From positions 858,690 to 922,689 of the forward strand of contig NZ_LMFP01000003.1 in the NCBI RefSeq assembly GCF_001426885.1: DNA of 64,000 nucleotides. The letters are read 5' to 3'. Both the position numbers and the translations under genes were made by a program. This document shows positions 46,092 to 55,513 of this stretch, in pieces. Position 1 is the first letter of the stretch. Each line of letters starts with the position of its first letter. The DNA comes from Pelomonas sp. Root1444. GTDB taxonomy: Bacteria; Pseudomonadota; Gammaproteobacteria; Burkholderiales; Burkholderiaceae_C. The notes below the pieces were generated by a model. The model had not been told where the DNA came from. It was given only the letters and a program-made list of their open reading frames with translations, and made no database searches.

Positions 46092-47354
46092 TCAGTACCG
46101 CCCCGCCGCCCCGGCGATGCGCAGGAACACATAGGCGAACCAGGCGATCACCGCCCGGTGCAGCAAAGCGCGCAGCCCGGTGGTGCGGCGTTCGCTGATG
46201 CGCTCGGACTGCGCCAGCGCCGCCTCCACCTCGGCGGCCAGTTCCCTGGCGAAGGGCCGGTCCAGCACGATGACGTTGGCCTCCAGGTTGAGCAGCAGCG
46301 ACAGCGGATCGATGTTGGAGCTGCCGACCGTGGCCCAGTGGTCGTCGATGACGGCGACCTTGGCATGCAGGAAGGCCGGGGTGTATTCGTAGATCTCGAT
46401 GCCGTGCGCCAGCAGGTCGGCGTACAAGGCCTCGGCGGCCCAGCCCGCGATGCGGTAGTCGAGCTTGCCTTGCAGCAGCAGGCGCACACGCACGCCGCGG
46501 TCGGCGGCGGCACGCAGGGCCTCGCGGATGCGCTGGCCGGGATAGAAGTACGGGCAGATGATGTCGACGCTGTGGCGCGCGCCGCGGATGGCGTCGGCGT
46601 AGGCGTGCTCGATGGTGCGGCGCCGGCGTAGGTTGTCGCGCAACACGAACGCGGCGCACACGGGCGGCAGCCGCGCCAGCGGCTCGGGCAGGCGCTGCGG
46701 CCCCCGCCAGAGCTGCGTGACCCACAGGCTGAAGCGGCGGCGCAGGGGCACGTAGTCGATCAGCGCGTCGTCGAAGTCGCGCCCGAGCCAGGCACGCGAC
46801 CAGATGGCGCGCACGCTTTGCGCGACCGTGTCGACCAATCCGCCGCGCACTTGCACCGCGAAGTCGAGCCGGGGCAGTTCGCTGCCGCCGTGGCGCATGT
46901 CGAAGCGGTCGTCGATGATGTTGATGCCGCCGACGAAGGCGACCTCACTGTCCACCACGCAGAGCTTCTGGTGCAGGCGGCGCAACTGCCCGGGCTGCAA
47001 CCAGTGCCACCAGCGGTCCATCGGCCGGAACACCGCGAACGCGACACCGCTGCCGGCGAACCGCTTGCGCAACGCCGCCACGCTGAGGTTGCTCCCGAAG
47101 CCGTCCACCACCACCCGCACCCGAACGCCGCGCCGGTCGGCGGCGATCAGGGTGTCGGCCAGCGCCATGGAGGTGGCGTCGTTGTGGAAGATGTAGGTGG
47201 CGAGCCAGACCTCGCGGCGCGCCTGGGCGATGGCCGCTTGCATCGCGGGAAAGAGCTGGTCGCCGCCGCGCAGCAGGTCCACCTCGTTGCCGCCGACGAA
47301 GCCGGCGTCGGCGGCGTGATGCGCCCGCCGCCGCCGCGACCCCAGGCGCCTCAT
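46092..47354 (-). CDS. clsB: Cardiolipin synthase B
   Basis: 420 residues with two phospholipase-D HKD motifs: His128-Lys130-Asp135 (LHQKLCVVD) followed by GGINI, and His330 (LHAKVAVID) followed by GSSNID. Lacking the N-terminal membrane spans of ClsA, it matches ClsB (YbhO). It makes cardiolipin from phosphatidylglycerol at the inner membrane. Its start overlaps the YbhP-like gene by four bases; ybhP-clsB adjacency is also found in E. coli. Confidence 0.92.
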   Translation of the reverse strand: MRRLGSRRRRAHHAADAGFVGGNEVDLLRGGDQLFPAMQAAIAQARREVWLATYIFHNDATSMALADTLIAADRRGVRVRVVVDGFGSNLSVAALRKRFAGSGVAFAVFRPMDRWWHWLQPGQLRRLHQKLCVVDSEVAFVGGINIIDDRFDMRHGGSELPRLDFAVQVRGGLVDTVAQSVRAIWSRAWLGRDFDDALIDYVPLRRRFSLWVTQLWRGPQRLPEPLARLPPVCAAFVLRDNLRRRRTIEHAYADAIRGARHSVDIICPYFYPGQRIREALRAAADRGVRVRLLLQGKLDYRIAGWAAEALYADLLAHGIEIYEYTPAFLHAKVAVIDDHWATVGSSNIDPLSLLLNLEANVIVLDRPFARELAAEVEAALAQSERISERRTTGLRALLHRAVIAWFAYVFLRIAGAAGRY

Positions 47355-48142
47355 TCGAGGGCCAGCTCCACGACCAGTGGCAGGTGATCGGACATGCGCG
47401 CCCAGCTGGGCCCCCGGGGCACCTGCACGCCGGTGCAGCGCAGGCCGCGCACGTAGACGCGGTCCAGCGTGAACACCGGCAGTCGCGAAGGGAAGGTCGC
47501 CGCGCGCGTGCGCCCGGTCGACGGCGCCGCGCGCTTGAGGCCGTGGGCGCGCATGGGCACGTCCAGCCGCTCACCCCAGTCGTTGTAGTCGCCTGCGACG
47601 AGCACGGGCGCATTCGGCGGCACGTGCTCGCGCACGAAGGCGGCCAGGCGCTCGACCTGCCGCACGCGGCTCGAATGGATCAGGCCGAAATGCGCGACGA
47701 CCGCATGCACTTCCACGCCCTTCCAGCGCACGGGCACGTGCAGCAGGCCGCGCTGCTCGAAGGAATGGTCGGAGACGTCGTGGTGGCCGATGTCGCCGAT
47801 GGGCCAGCGGGACAGCAGCGCGTTGCCGTGCTCGCCGTAGCGCGTTTTGGCGTTGGTGCGGTAGGCCACCTCGTAGCCCTCGGGCGCCAGGAACTCGGCC
47901 TGGCCCTTCTCCGGCCAGCCGAACGAGGTGTGGTCGAAGTAGGCCGCTTCCCCGTGGTGGAAGAGACGCACCTCCTGCATGCAGACGATGTCGGCGTCCA
48001 GCGACGCGACGCCCGTCTGCAGGTTGTGGATCTCCAGGCGCTTGGCCGGCCCCAGGCCGCGCACGCCCTTGTGGATGTTGTAGGTGGCGACCCGCAGCAC
48101 ATCGCCGGGGGCATGGGGGGTGGGTCGGGCGACTGATCTCAT
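47351..48142 (-). CDS. Endonuclease/exonuclease/phosphatase family protein (YbhP-like)
   Basis: 263 residues from the ATG at 48142. The EEP fold is shown by LRVATYNIHKG, DIVCMQEVR, GDYNDWGERL and MSDHLPLVVEL, with metal and catalytic residues N, E, D, N, D and H in place. It couples to both neighbours by ATGA overlaps (nudB upstream, clsB downstream). In E. coli ybhP is next to clsB, so it may act on lipid or nucleotide phosphodiesters; substrate not known. Confidence 0.87.
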   Translation of the reverse strand: MRSVARPTPHAPGDVLRVATYNIHKGVRGLGPAKRLEIHNLQTGVASLDADIVCMQEVRLFHHGEAAYFDHTSFGWPEKGQAEFLAPEGYEVAYRTNAKTRYGEHGNALLSRWPIGDIGHHDVSDHSFEQRGLLHVPVRWKGVEVHAVVAHFGLIHSSRVRQVERLAAFVREHVPPNAPVLVAGDYNDWGERLDVPMRAHGLKRAAPSTGRTRAATFPSRLPVFTLDRVYVRGLRCTGVQVPRGPSWARMSDHLPLVVELALE

Positions 48143-48627
48143 GGCGTCATGGCGGCGACGAACCGCGGCAGCTGCAGGACCGCCTCGGCATTGGAGGGCG
48201 AGAAACAGCGATCCGCCGCCTCGTGCCAGGGCAACCAGAGCCACGATAGATGCTCGCGCGGGGCGAGCGTCGGCGTCAATGCCGACGGCAGTTGTAGGCC
48301 AAAGACGTGTTCGGTGTTGCGTGTGACGCCCGGCGCATAACGGTGCCGCCAGTGGGGATAGATGTCGTAGACGTTGGCGAGCTGCCAGTCGTGCAGCACG
48401 GTGCCCAGGGCAGTGACGTCGAAGCCGGTTTCCTCCAGCACCTCGCGCCGTGCGGTCTCGGCCAGCGGCTCGTCAGGGTGGTCCTTGGAGCCGGTGACGC
48501 TCTGCCAGTAGCCGGGGTGGTCGGCCCGCTCCAGCAACAGCACCTGCAGGTCGGCCGTGTGGATGACGACCAGGACCGACTCGGGAATCTTGTGTGGCCG
48601 CTCGGCCGCGCGGGTCTCGGACAACAT
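48139..48627 (-). CDS. nudB: Dihydroneopterin triphosphate diphosphatase (Nudix) NudB
   Basis: 162 residues from the ATG at 48627. The Nudix box is GSKDHPDEPLAETARREVLEETG, written here as its parts GSKDHPDEPLAETA and REVLEETGFD. YWQSVTGSKD and the later NTEHVFGLQLP with SPSNAEAVLQL agree with NudB, which removes pyrophosphate from dihydroneopterin triphosphate in folate synthesis. It overlaps the EEP gene by four bases. Some uncertainty remains versus other Nudix enzymes. Confidence 0.85.
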   Translation of the reverse strand: MLSETRAAERPHKIPESVLVVIHTADLQVLLLERADHPGYWQSVTGSKDHPDEPLAETARREVLEETGFDVTALGTVLHDWQLANVYDIYPHWRHRYAPGVTRNTEHVFGLQLPSALTPTLAPREHLSWLWLPWHEAADRCFSPSNAEAVLQLPRFVAAMTP

Positions 48628-48659
48628 GCGGCCAGCATAGCGCTGGCGCAGCGCAGGGT

Positions 48660-49454
48660 TCAGGTCTTGCCGCGTGTGGCCACCGCCGGCGGCAGTTCCT
48701 TGGCCTGCAGCTCGCGCACCTGCGCGACGAGCTGGTTGTGGGCGTCCATGAAGGCCGCGGCGATGACCTTGCCTTCGTTGGAGTTGCTCCAGCCCGCGCC
48801 CGCCGCGCCGCCGAGCTTGCCCAGCATCGCGCCGCTGATGCCCATGTCCGCCACCTCCACCGAGCCGGTGGCCGCGGCGATCTGCTCGGTGGTCTCGTTG
48901 TCGGTCAGCAGCAGCGCCGCCTGAGCCTGCTTGAGCTTGACATGCTCGGCCGCGCCGACGAGCTTGTTCAGGTAGGGAATGGCCTGCAGGATGCCGCCGA
49001 TCTGGCGGCCGGCGTCCTGCTCGCTGAAGGTGAGGCTGGGGGTCAGGCTGTACTGCGCCTCGTAGCCCTTGCCCTTGCTCACCGTGTTGCCCTGCTGGCG
49101 CAGGATGCCGGCGTCCTTCAGCTCCTGCTCGCGCACCGTGGCCTTCAGACCGGCGGCGCGGTCGACGACGCGGAAGCACCCGCTCTGCTGGGCCAGCAGG
49201 CGCACCAGCGGCACGGGGCTGGAGGGCAGCTGGTAGCTGCTGGAATAGCTGTAGCCGTTGGGGTTCTCGACCAGCGCCAGTGTCGCCACCGGGGCGCTGC
49301 ACTTGACCAGTTCCTTGCTCGCGTTGTTGGCCCCGGCCGGCCCGGCCGATCCGGTGACGACCGAGCCGCCTTCGCCCAGCGAGGTCGACGACTTGCCACA
49401 GCCGGCCAGCAGCAGGGCGGTGAAGGGAAGGACAAGCAGCAGGCGGGCGTTCAT
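48660..49454 (-). CDS. CsgG/HfaB-like outer membrane lipoprotein
   Basis: 264 residues with lipobox LLLAGC (cleavage before Cys19). The body resembles CsgG/HfaB: VPLVRLLAQQSGCFRVVDR, REQELKDAGI, GNTVSKGKGYEAQYSLTPSLTFS (a repeated Tyr/Ser-rich region), and a helical C-terminus (AAFMDAHNQLVAQVREL). CsgG forms the curli secretion pore, whereas many homologues have unknown roles. No curli subunit genes are nearby, so the role may be unrelated to curli. Confidence 0.65.
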   Translation of the reverse strand: MNARLLLVLPFTALLLAGCGKSSTSLGEGGSVVTGSAGPAGANNASKELVKCSAPVATLALVENPNGYSYSSSYQLPSSPVPLVRLLAQQSGCFRVVDRAAGLKATVREQELKDAGILRQQGNTVSKGKGYEAQYSLTPSLTFSEQDAGRQIGGILQAIPYLNKLVGAAEHVKLKQAQAALLLTDNETTEQIAAATGSVEVADMGISGAMLGKLGGAAGAGWSNSNEGKVIAAAFMDAHNQLVAQVRELQAKELPPAVATRGKT

Positions 49455-49562
49455 CGGCGGTGGACCTCGGGCGAAATGACGCGGCAGTCTGCCTCAGCGC
49501 CAGGCACAGCCGGCCCTAGAACGTGGGAGGGCATCGCGCGCCTCCCTCGTCCGCGGGGGGGC

Positions 49563-49973
49563 CTATTTGGCGTACAGGACCATTTGCGTGCAGCGGAACA
49601 GCGCCAGCGTCTTGCCGCTGCCCTGGTGCGTGACGACGGCATCCCAGACCTGGGTCGTGCGGCCCAGGTGCACAGCCTTGGCCACGCAGGCGACGGTGCC
49701 GTCGCGAGCGGTGCCGAGGTGGTTGGACTTCAGCTCGATGGTCGTGAAGCCGACCGCGCCCTCGGGCAGGTTGGCCACGCAGCCGTAACCGGCGCAGGTG
49801 TCGGCCAGCGTGACGATGCTGCCGGCATGCAGGAAGCCGTTGGGCGCCATCAGCTCGGGCCGCACCGGCAGTTCGGCATGGACTTCGCCGCCCTCCACCC
49901 GCGTGACCTCTATGCCGAGATAGCCGGGCAGGTGCTTGGCACCGAACTGGTTGAAGTGCGCGCTGTCGGGCAT
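49563..49973 (-). CDS. PaaI-type hotdog thioesterase
   Basis: 136 residues from the ATG at 49973, with GAGGAG 7 bases upstream. The hotdog fold shows PELMAPNGFLHAGSIVTLADTCAGYGC with Asn/His active-site region and ELKSNHLGTARDGTVACVAKAVHLGRTTQVWD. It hydrolyses acyl-CoA or aryl-CoA thioesters; the natural substrate is unknown. It lies downstream of the metalloprotease terminator, so it has its own promoter. Confidence 0.85.
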   Translation of the reverse strand: MPDSAHFNQFGAKHLPGYLGIEVTRVEGGEVHAELPVRPELMAPNGFLHAGSIVTLADTCAGYGCVANLPEGAVGFTTIELKSNHLGTARDGTVACVAKAVHLGRTTQVWDAVVTHQGSGKTLALFRCTQMVLYAK

Positions 49974-50011
49974 GAGGCCTCCTCGTGAAGGCGGCCATCC
50001 TAGTGACAACG

Positions 50012-50038
50012 AAAAAGGCCGGCATGGCGGCCGGCCTT
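50012..50038 (-). terminator. Rho-independent terminator after the zinc metalloprotease gene
   Basis: On the minus strand AAGGCCGGC-(6)-GCCGGCCTT forms a 9-bp stem (50030-50038 with 50015-50023), followed by TTTTTC. It lies 20 bases after the metalloprotease stop. Confidence 0.88.
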
Positions 50039-50057
50039 GTGCGTCGGTGCGGCCCGA

Positions 50058-52748
50058 TCAGGTGCGCGTCATCGTCGCCTTCAGCATGCCGTTGAGCAGG
50101 TCCAGCGATTCGGCCAGATGCGCCCGCGTTTCGACCGACAGCCCCGGTTTGCTGGATGCCGTGCGCAGGTCGTTGGCCAGCTGGCTGGCGTGGTAGCGGG
50201 CCATCGAGAAGGCGTCGGCGTACACCGTCGCTCCGTTGGCCGAGCGGTTCAGCTGGGCTTGCAGGCGCTTGAGGTACTCGCGCTGCAGGCTGCGGCGCAT
50301 GCGGTCGATCTCGGCGCCGGTCTTGAGCTCGCTGAAGATGGCCTGCTGCAGCGTGCCGTAGACCTCGCTGAGCGAGACGGCGCCCTTGCGCTGGCTGTCG
50401 GACAGATAGCTGCTCTGCTCGATCAGGCGGCGGGCGGTGTTGGGCGACATCAGGCGGTCCAGCACGCGGCCCTGCAGCGCGCTGACGCTGTCGGGGATGG
50501 ACAGCGGCAGGCCGCGCTCCCATTCGTTGTAGTCCACTGTCTGGGTCGCCAGGAACTCGGGACTGAACTTGAACGCGTTGCTCGACAACAGGCCGCCGGC
50601 GATGAAGCGCAGGGCCTCGCGCTGCTGCGCCGCGTCGACGGGCTTGAAGGCGGTGGCGGGCGTCACCCCGGGCACGACGCGCTCGGCATACATGCCGCCG
50701 ACGTACTTGCTGACGTTGTTGGCCGTCATGCCCAGCTGCCGGAACGACTCGAACACCGAGCGGCGGGCGCGCAGCGGGTCTTCACCGGGCTGCGGCTTGC
50801 GGGCCTGCACGCGCTCCCACAGCTCCTGGCTGAGCTTGAGGCGCTTCCTGGCGTAGGCCAGCGGGTCGTCGCCGAGGTCGCGCTGGTTGGTGCGCGGGTC
50901 GAAGCCGTCGTAGGGGCCGCCGACGCCCTGGTCGAAGTCGTCGCCGTAGGCCAGCTGCGGCTCGGTCGAACGGGCGGCAATGCGGCCGAGCTCGGCGGAC
51001 TCCTGCTCGGCCGGGATGGGCTTGTAGGCGTACTCGATGGCCCAGTAGTCGTAGGCGCCCAGCGTCGTGTTGGTCAGGCTGGCCCTGGGCTCGCCCTTGA
51101 GCGGCAGGTTGTAGGCGTTGTAGTCCATCACCGAGTTGGAGATGCCATGCGCCTCGGTGAACGCCTTGTCCCGGAGCTGGGCCTGCGTGATGGTGGTGGA
51201 CGAGCGGAAGTTGTGCTTGAGGCCCAGCGTGTGGCCGACCTCATGCATGACGACGTCCTTGACGACCGCCTGGGCCAGGGCCTCGGCCTCGGGGCCGTCC
51301 ATGTCCAGGCCGTCCCGCAGGGCCAGCAGGTCCAGCGCGAAGCCGAACTCGGTGGCCTGGTCGGCCATGTAGGTGCACAGCTGCTCGGACAGCGCCACGC
51401 GGCTGCGCTCGCCCATCCAGCTGCTGCCGTGGTCGTGGCCTTCGTGGGCCGCGAGGTCGTCCGCCAGGCGGCGCGAGCCGCGGCCGAAGACGTCGCTCAT
51501 GCCGATGTCGGCGTCGAGGATCTCGCCGGTGCGCGGGTCCTTGTTGCTCGGGCCGATGGCGAAGCCCACGTCGGAACCGGTGAACCAGCGGATGGACGCA
51601 TGCGTCGAGTCCATGTTGTCCCAGTCGGCGTCGTCAGGCTGCTGCTTGGCCTGCACGGCATCCTTGAAGCCGATCTTCTCGAACGCCTTGTTCCATTCCA
51701 CGATGCCGGCCTTGACCGCCTCGCGGTACTTGGCGGGGATGTTCTTGTCCATCCAGTAGACGATGGGCTGCACCGGCTCCGACAGGGCGGCGTTCGGGTC
51801 CTTCTTCTCCAGGCGCCAGCGCGCCACCATGTGCACGCGCGGGTTGGCCTTCACGTCGTTGCCCAGGTCGCTGTAGCTCTCCATGAAATGACCCAGGCGT
51901 GGGTCGGCGCGGCGCACGGCGGCCGGCGTCTCCGGCAGCGCGCGGAAGTTGTAGACGAAGCTGAAGAACATCGAGCGCGGGTCGGGCGTGGCCTGCGGCG
52001 GCGTGGGCATGGGCACCGGCAGCGGCGTCAGCGGCGGCGCCGGGATGCGCTGCGTGGCGAAGTGCACGCGAGAAGTCAGCGTCGACAGCTGCGCGTCGGC
52101 GCGGGTCGACTCGATGTAGGAGTTGGCGCGATCGGGCGCGTAAGGCAGGCGGAAGGCGGCCTCCAGGCGCGTCGAGTAGCCGGGGATGTCGCCCAGCAGC
52201 AGGTTGCTGGCATCGACCAGCACGGACTTGCGGTCCGGGTGCTCGGCGCTGGCCGCCGGCGCGCCGGCGATCAGGCTGGGCGAGAAGGACTGCTCCATGG
52301 CCAGCTTGCTGCTGGCGGTGTCGGTGCGGAACTTGGTGTTCAGCGCGATCAGCTGGATCTGGTTGCCGACGCGGCGCCACTCGGCCAGATCGTCGCCCAG
52401 CATCTGGCTGGCGTACAGGCCGCGCTCGCCAATAGAGTTGGCGACGTTGACGCTGAACAGGAAGGGCTTGTTGAAGGCTTCCTTCGGGATCTCGATCCAG
52501 GTCTTCTCGTCCTTGCGCCAGATGGGGAACAGGCCGGGCTGCTCCTTGGCGCCCTTGATCACTTCCGCAAAGGGCTTGGGCGCCGTCGGGTCGGCCGGCG
52601 GGCGGGCCGCGGGCATGCCCGGGGCGGACGCAGCGCCAGCGGGCGCGGATGCGGCGCCGTTGGGGGCCGGCGGGGTCTGAGCTTGCGCAGCGACGGACAG
52701 GACAAGCAGCGTGGCCGAGGCCAGGGCTGTGCGGGACATCGGGATCAT
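50058..52748 (-). CDS. Secreted zinc-dependent metalloprotease (DUF5117/DUF4953 type)
   Basis: 896 residues. A signal peptide (TALASATLLVLSVAAQAQ) is followed by a Pro/Ala-rich linker (about 22-55). The N-terminal domain (about 55-330, with LFSVNVANSIGERGLYASQM and SFVYNFRALPET) precedes a zincin domain with the extended motif HEVGHTLGLKHNF, His502-Glu503-His506, third ligand His512, and a SVMDYNAY Met-turn. This matches the large uncharacterised zincins (EcxA-like, DUF4953). It is probably periplasmic or exported. The start could be nine bases downstream. It is transcribed alone and has its own terminator. Confidence 0.88.
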   Translation of the reverse strand: MIPMSRTALASATLLVLSVAAQAQTPPAPNGAASAPAGAASAPGMPAARPPADPTAPKPFAEVIKGAKEQPGLFPIWRKDEKTWIEIPKEAFNKPFLFSVNVANSIGERGLYASQMLGDDLAEWRRVGNQIQLIALNTKFRTDTASSKLAMEQSFSPSLIAGAPAASAEHPDRKSVLVDASNLLLGDIPGYSTRLEAAFRLPYAPDRANSYIESTRADAQLSTLTSRVHFATQRIPAPPLTPLPVPMPTPPQATPDPRSMFFSFVYNFRALPETPAAVRRADPRLGHFMESYSDLGNDVKANPRVHMVARWRLEKKDPNAALSEPVQPIVYWMDKNIPAKYREAVKAGIVEWNKAFEKIGFKDAVQAKQQPDDADWDNMDSTHASIRWFTGSDVGFAIGPSNKDPRTGEILDADIGMSDVFGRGSRRLADDLAAHEGHDHGSSWMGERSRVALSEQLCTYMADQATEFGFALDLLALRDGLDMDGPEAEALAQAVVKDVVMHEVGHTLGLKHNFRSSTTITQAQLRDKAFTEAHGISNSVMDYNAYNLPLKGEPRASLTNTTLGAYDYWAIEYAYKPIPAEQESAELGRIAARSTEPQLAYGDDFDQGVGGPYDGFDPRTNQRDLGDDPLAYARKRLKLSQELWERVQARKPQPGEDPLRARRSVFESFRQLGMTANNVSKYVGGMYAERVVPGVTPATAFKPVDAAQQREALRFIAGGLLSSNAFKFSPEFLATQTVDYNEWERGLPLSIPDSVSALQGRVLDRLMSPNTARRLIEQSSYLSDSQRKGAVSLSEVYGTLQQAIFSELKTGAEIDRMRRSLQREYLKRLQAQLNRSANGATVYADAFSMARYHASQLANDLRTASSKPGLSVETRAHLAESLDLLNGMLKATMTRT

Positions 52749-52862
52749 GAGGGTGTGTCCGAAGGAAACGAAAAAAACGCACTTTGGCGGCCGGCGACAC
52801 TCGCGTCAATCCGCTGAGCCCCCCGTCGCGGGCGCACAAAACTTCACATCAAAACTTCCGTC

Positions 52863-53453
52863 ATGGATCTCACACATCTGCTGTATCTGCATGGCTTCCG
52901 CTCCTCGCCTGGCTCGGCCAAGGCGCAGCGGATGGCGGCCTGGGCGGCGGGCCAGCCGGGGCTGACCTTCGCCTGCCCGCAGCTGCCGCCGTCGCCGCTG
53001 GACGCCATGGCGCTGGTGCACCGCCTCGTCGCCGGCTGGCCGGCCGAAGGCGCCGCCGTCATCGGCAGTTCGCTCGGCGGCTTCTATGCCACGGCGCTGG
53101 CCGAGCAACCCGCCCACCGCGGCTGGCGGGTCGCGGTGCTGAACCCGGCCGTGGACCCGGCGCGCGACCTGGCGCGCCACATCGGCACGCTGACCGCCTG
53201 GCACGACCCGACGCTGAAGTTCGACTTCACCGCCCAGCACGTCGCCGAACTGGCGGCGCTGACGCCGCCGGCCCGGCTGACCCGCCCGCTGCGCTACTAC
53301 GCGCTGATCGCCAAGGGCGACGAGCTGCTGGACTGGCGCGAGATGCTGGCCCGCTACGCCGGCTGCGACGGCGAGGTGGTGGAAGGCAGCGACCATGGCC
53401 TCACCGACTTCGAAGCCCACCTGCCGGGTTTGCTCAGGCACCTCCAAGGCTGA
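52863..53453 (+). CDS. YqiA/YcfP-like alpha/beta hydrolase (esterase)
   Basis: 196 residues, single-domain alpha/beta hydrolase of the UPF0227/YqiA type: LLYLHGFRSSPGSAKAQR at the start, nucleophile elbow IGSSLGGFYA, LNPAVDPARDL, and the acid/His pair in KGDELLDWRE and EGSDHGLTDF. E. coli YqiA is an esterase on short acyl-CoA and pNP esters; the true substrate is unknown. It is 18 bases upstream of the RNB ribonuclease gene, so they may be co-transcribed. Confidence 0.87.
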   Translation: MDLTHLLYLHGFRSSPGSAKAQRMAAWAAGQPGLTFACPQLPPSPLDAMALVHRLVAGWPAEGAAVIGSSLGGFYATALAEQPAHRGWRVAVLNPAVDPARDLARHIGTLTAWHDPTLKFDFTAQHVAELAALTPPARLTRPLRYYALIAKGDELLDWREMLARYAGCDGEVVEGSDHGLTDFEAHLPGLLRHLQG

Positions 53454-53471
53454 GGCGACAATCGCCCTCCT

Positions 53472-55511
53472 ATGTTTGCGCTGTTTGATGACGCCGGGAA
53501 ATTCCATGCCGGCCGGGTGATGTCGGAGGCCGATGCCTCGCTGCAGGTGGAGCTGGACTCCGGCAAGCGAGTCAAGGTCAAGTCGGCCAATGTGTTGATG
53601 AAGTTCGAGCAGCCGGCGCCCGCCGCGCTGCTGGCGGACGCCCGGGCGCTGGCCGACGACATCGACCTGGACCTGGCCTGGGAGTTCGCCCCGGAGGGCG
53701 AATTCGGCTTCGCCGACCTGGCACGGGACTATTTCGACGCCAAGGCCGGCGTCGTGCAACAGGCGGCGGCGCTGCTGCGCCTGTACGACGCGCCGCACTA
53801 CTTCCGCCGCGCCGGCAAGGGCCAGTTCAAGAAGGCGCCCGAGGAGACGGTCAAGGCCGCCCTGCTGGGCATCGAGCGCAAGCGCCAGCAGCAGCTGCAG
53901 ATCGAGGCCTGGGCGGAGCAGCTGGTCCAGGGCAGCTGCCCCCAGCCCATCCAGGACCAGATCTACAAGATCCTCTTCAAGCCGGACAAGAACGGGCCGG
54001 AGTACAAGGCCGTCGTCGAGGCCGCCAGGCGTTCGCACAAGGCGCCGCTGGACCTGCTGCAGGGCGCGGGCGCCATCACCAGCGCCTATCAGTTCCACTG
54101 GAAGCGCTTCCTGTTCGAGAACTTCCCCAAGGGCGTGGGCTTCCCTCAGCTCACCGCGCCGGAGATCAAGGATGAGCTGGCATTGAGCCCGGCGCAGGCC
54201 TTCTCCATCGACGATTCGCAGACCACCGAGATCGACGACGCGCTGTCGGTGCAGGGGCTGGGCTCGGGCACGGTCACCTTCGGCGTGCACATCGCCGCAC
54301 CCGGCCTGGCCATCGCGCCGGACTCGCCCGTCGACAAGGTCGCCCGCGAGCGGCTGTCCACCGTCTACATGCCGGGCTGGAAGCTGACCATGCTGCCCGA
54401 CGACGTCGTGCAGGCCTACACGCTGATCGAAGGGCGCGACTGCCCGGCCGTGTCCATCTACTTCACGATGGACGAGGCGACGTTCGAGATCAAGGCGAAG
54501 GAAACCCGGCTGGAGCGCGTGCACATCGCCGCCAACCTGCGCCACGACAAGCTGGACGGCATCGTCACCGACGCGACGCTGTCTGGCGACGCGCCGGCCG
54601 ACTACGCCTTCGCGCCCGAGCTCGCCTTCACTTGGCGGCTTGCCAAGCATCTCAAGGCGCAGCGTGAGGTGGTGCGCGGCAAGCCGGAGAACTTCAACCG
54701 GCCGGACTACAACTTCCGCCTGGCCGGTGAACGCAGCGAGCCGCCCAACGGCACGGAGTCCGTCGAGATCGGCGTGCGCGCCCGCGGCAGCTCGCTGGAC
54801 CTCATCGTCGCCGAGGCCATGATCCTGGCCAACTCCGCCTGGGGCGGCTGGCTGGCGGAGCTGGGCCTGCCCGGCATCTACCGCAGCCAGGCGAGCCTGG
54901 CGCCCGGCATCAAGGTGCGCATGGGCACCAAGGCCCTGCCGCACGCCGGCATGGGCGTGGCGCAATACACCTGGGCCACGTCGCCGCTGCGCCGCTATGT
55001 GGACCTGGTCAACCAGTGGCAGATCATTGCCTGCGCCCGCCACGGCCGCACCGCCGCGCTGGCCGCGCCGTTCAAGCCCAAGGATGCGCAGCTCTTCTCC
55101 ATCATCTCGGGCTTCGAGTCCGCCTACGCCGCCTACAACGGTTTCCAGAATGCGATCGAGCGCTTCTGGACGCTGCGCTGGCTGCAGCAGAACGGCCTTG
55201 CGGATCACGGCGAGCTGACGGCGACCGTCATGAAGGAAGGGCTGGTGCGCGCCGACGACCTGCCGCTGGTCTTCAAGGCGCTGGGCTGCGAAAGCCTGCC
55301 GCGCGGCAGCCACGTGAAGGTGCGCATCACCGGCCTGGATGAGATGACGCTGGACGTGCATGCGACGCTGGTCGAGCGGCTGGATGAGGTGGCGGTGGCC
55401 GACGAGGCCGAGGGCGAAGACGAAGACCTGTCGGCTGCGGCGCCGATTGCGCTGGCCATCGACCTGAACGACAGCTCAGGCGAGCCCGAGGCCGCACCCG
55501 CCGCCACCTGA
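53472..55511 (+). CDS. RNB-domain ribonuclease (RNase II/R family)
   Basis: 679 residues. A small N-terminal OB-like part is followed by a long helical region and the RNB domain with active-site acidic cluster FSIDDSQTTEIDDALSV, VHIAAPGLAI, MPGWKLTMLPDDVV, and ATSPLRRYVDLVNQWQI. A C-terminal S1-like segment (GSHVKVRITGLDEMTLDVHATLVERL) precedes an acidic tail. It degrades single-stranded RNA 3' to 5'. Short relatives of this kind are typical of betaproteobacteria and are not RNase R orthologues. tonB follows after 2 bases. Confidence 0.9.
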   Translation: MFALFDDAGKFHAGRVMSEADASLQVELDSGKRVKVKSANVLMKFEQPAPAALLADARALADDIDLDLAWEFAPEGEFGFADLARDYFDAKAGVVQQAAALLRLYDAPHYFRRAGKGQFKKAPEETVKAALLGIERKRQQQLQIEAWAEQLVQGSCPQPIQDQIYKILFKPDKNGPEYKAVVEAARRSHKAPLDLLQGAGAITSAYQFHWKRFLFENFPKGVGFPQLTAPEIKDELALSPAQAFSIDDSQTTEIDDALSVQGLGSGTVTFGVHIAAPGLAIAPDSPVDKVARERLSTVYMPGWKLTMLPDDVVQAYTLIEGRDCPAVSIYFTMDEATFEIKAKETRLERVHIAANLRHDKLDGIVTDATLSGDAPADYAFAPELAFTWRLAKHLKAQREVVRGKPENFNRPDYNFRLAGERSEPPNGTESVEIGVRARGSSLDLIVAEAMILANSAWGGWLAELGLPGIYRSQASLAPGIKVRMGTKALPHAGMGVAQYTWATSPLRRYVDLVNQWQIIACARHGRTAALAAPFKPKDAQLFSIISGFESAYAAYNGFQNAIERFWTLRWLQQNGLADHGELTATVMKEGLVRADDLPLVFKALGCESLPRGSHVKVRITGLDEMTLDVHATLVERLDEVAVADEAEGEDEDLSAAAPIALAIDLNDSSGEPEAAPAAT

Positions 55512-55513
55512 CG

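Noticed and set aside
50037..52817. A 926-codon open frame on the plus strand
   Set aside because: It is antisense to the zinc metalloprotease, whose HEVGH motif, signal peptide and terminator are all on the minus strand.
52806..55361. An 851-codon open frame on the minus strand
   Set aside because: Opposite the YqiA-like and RNB genes, with shadow-type composition and no ribosome site or motif.
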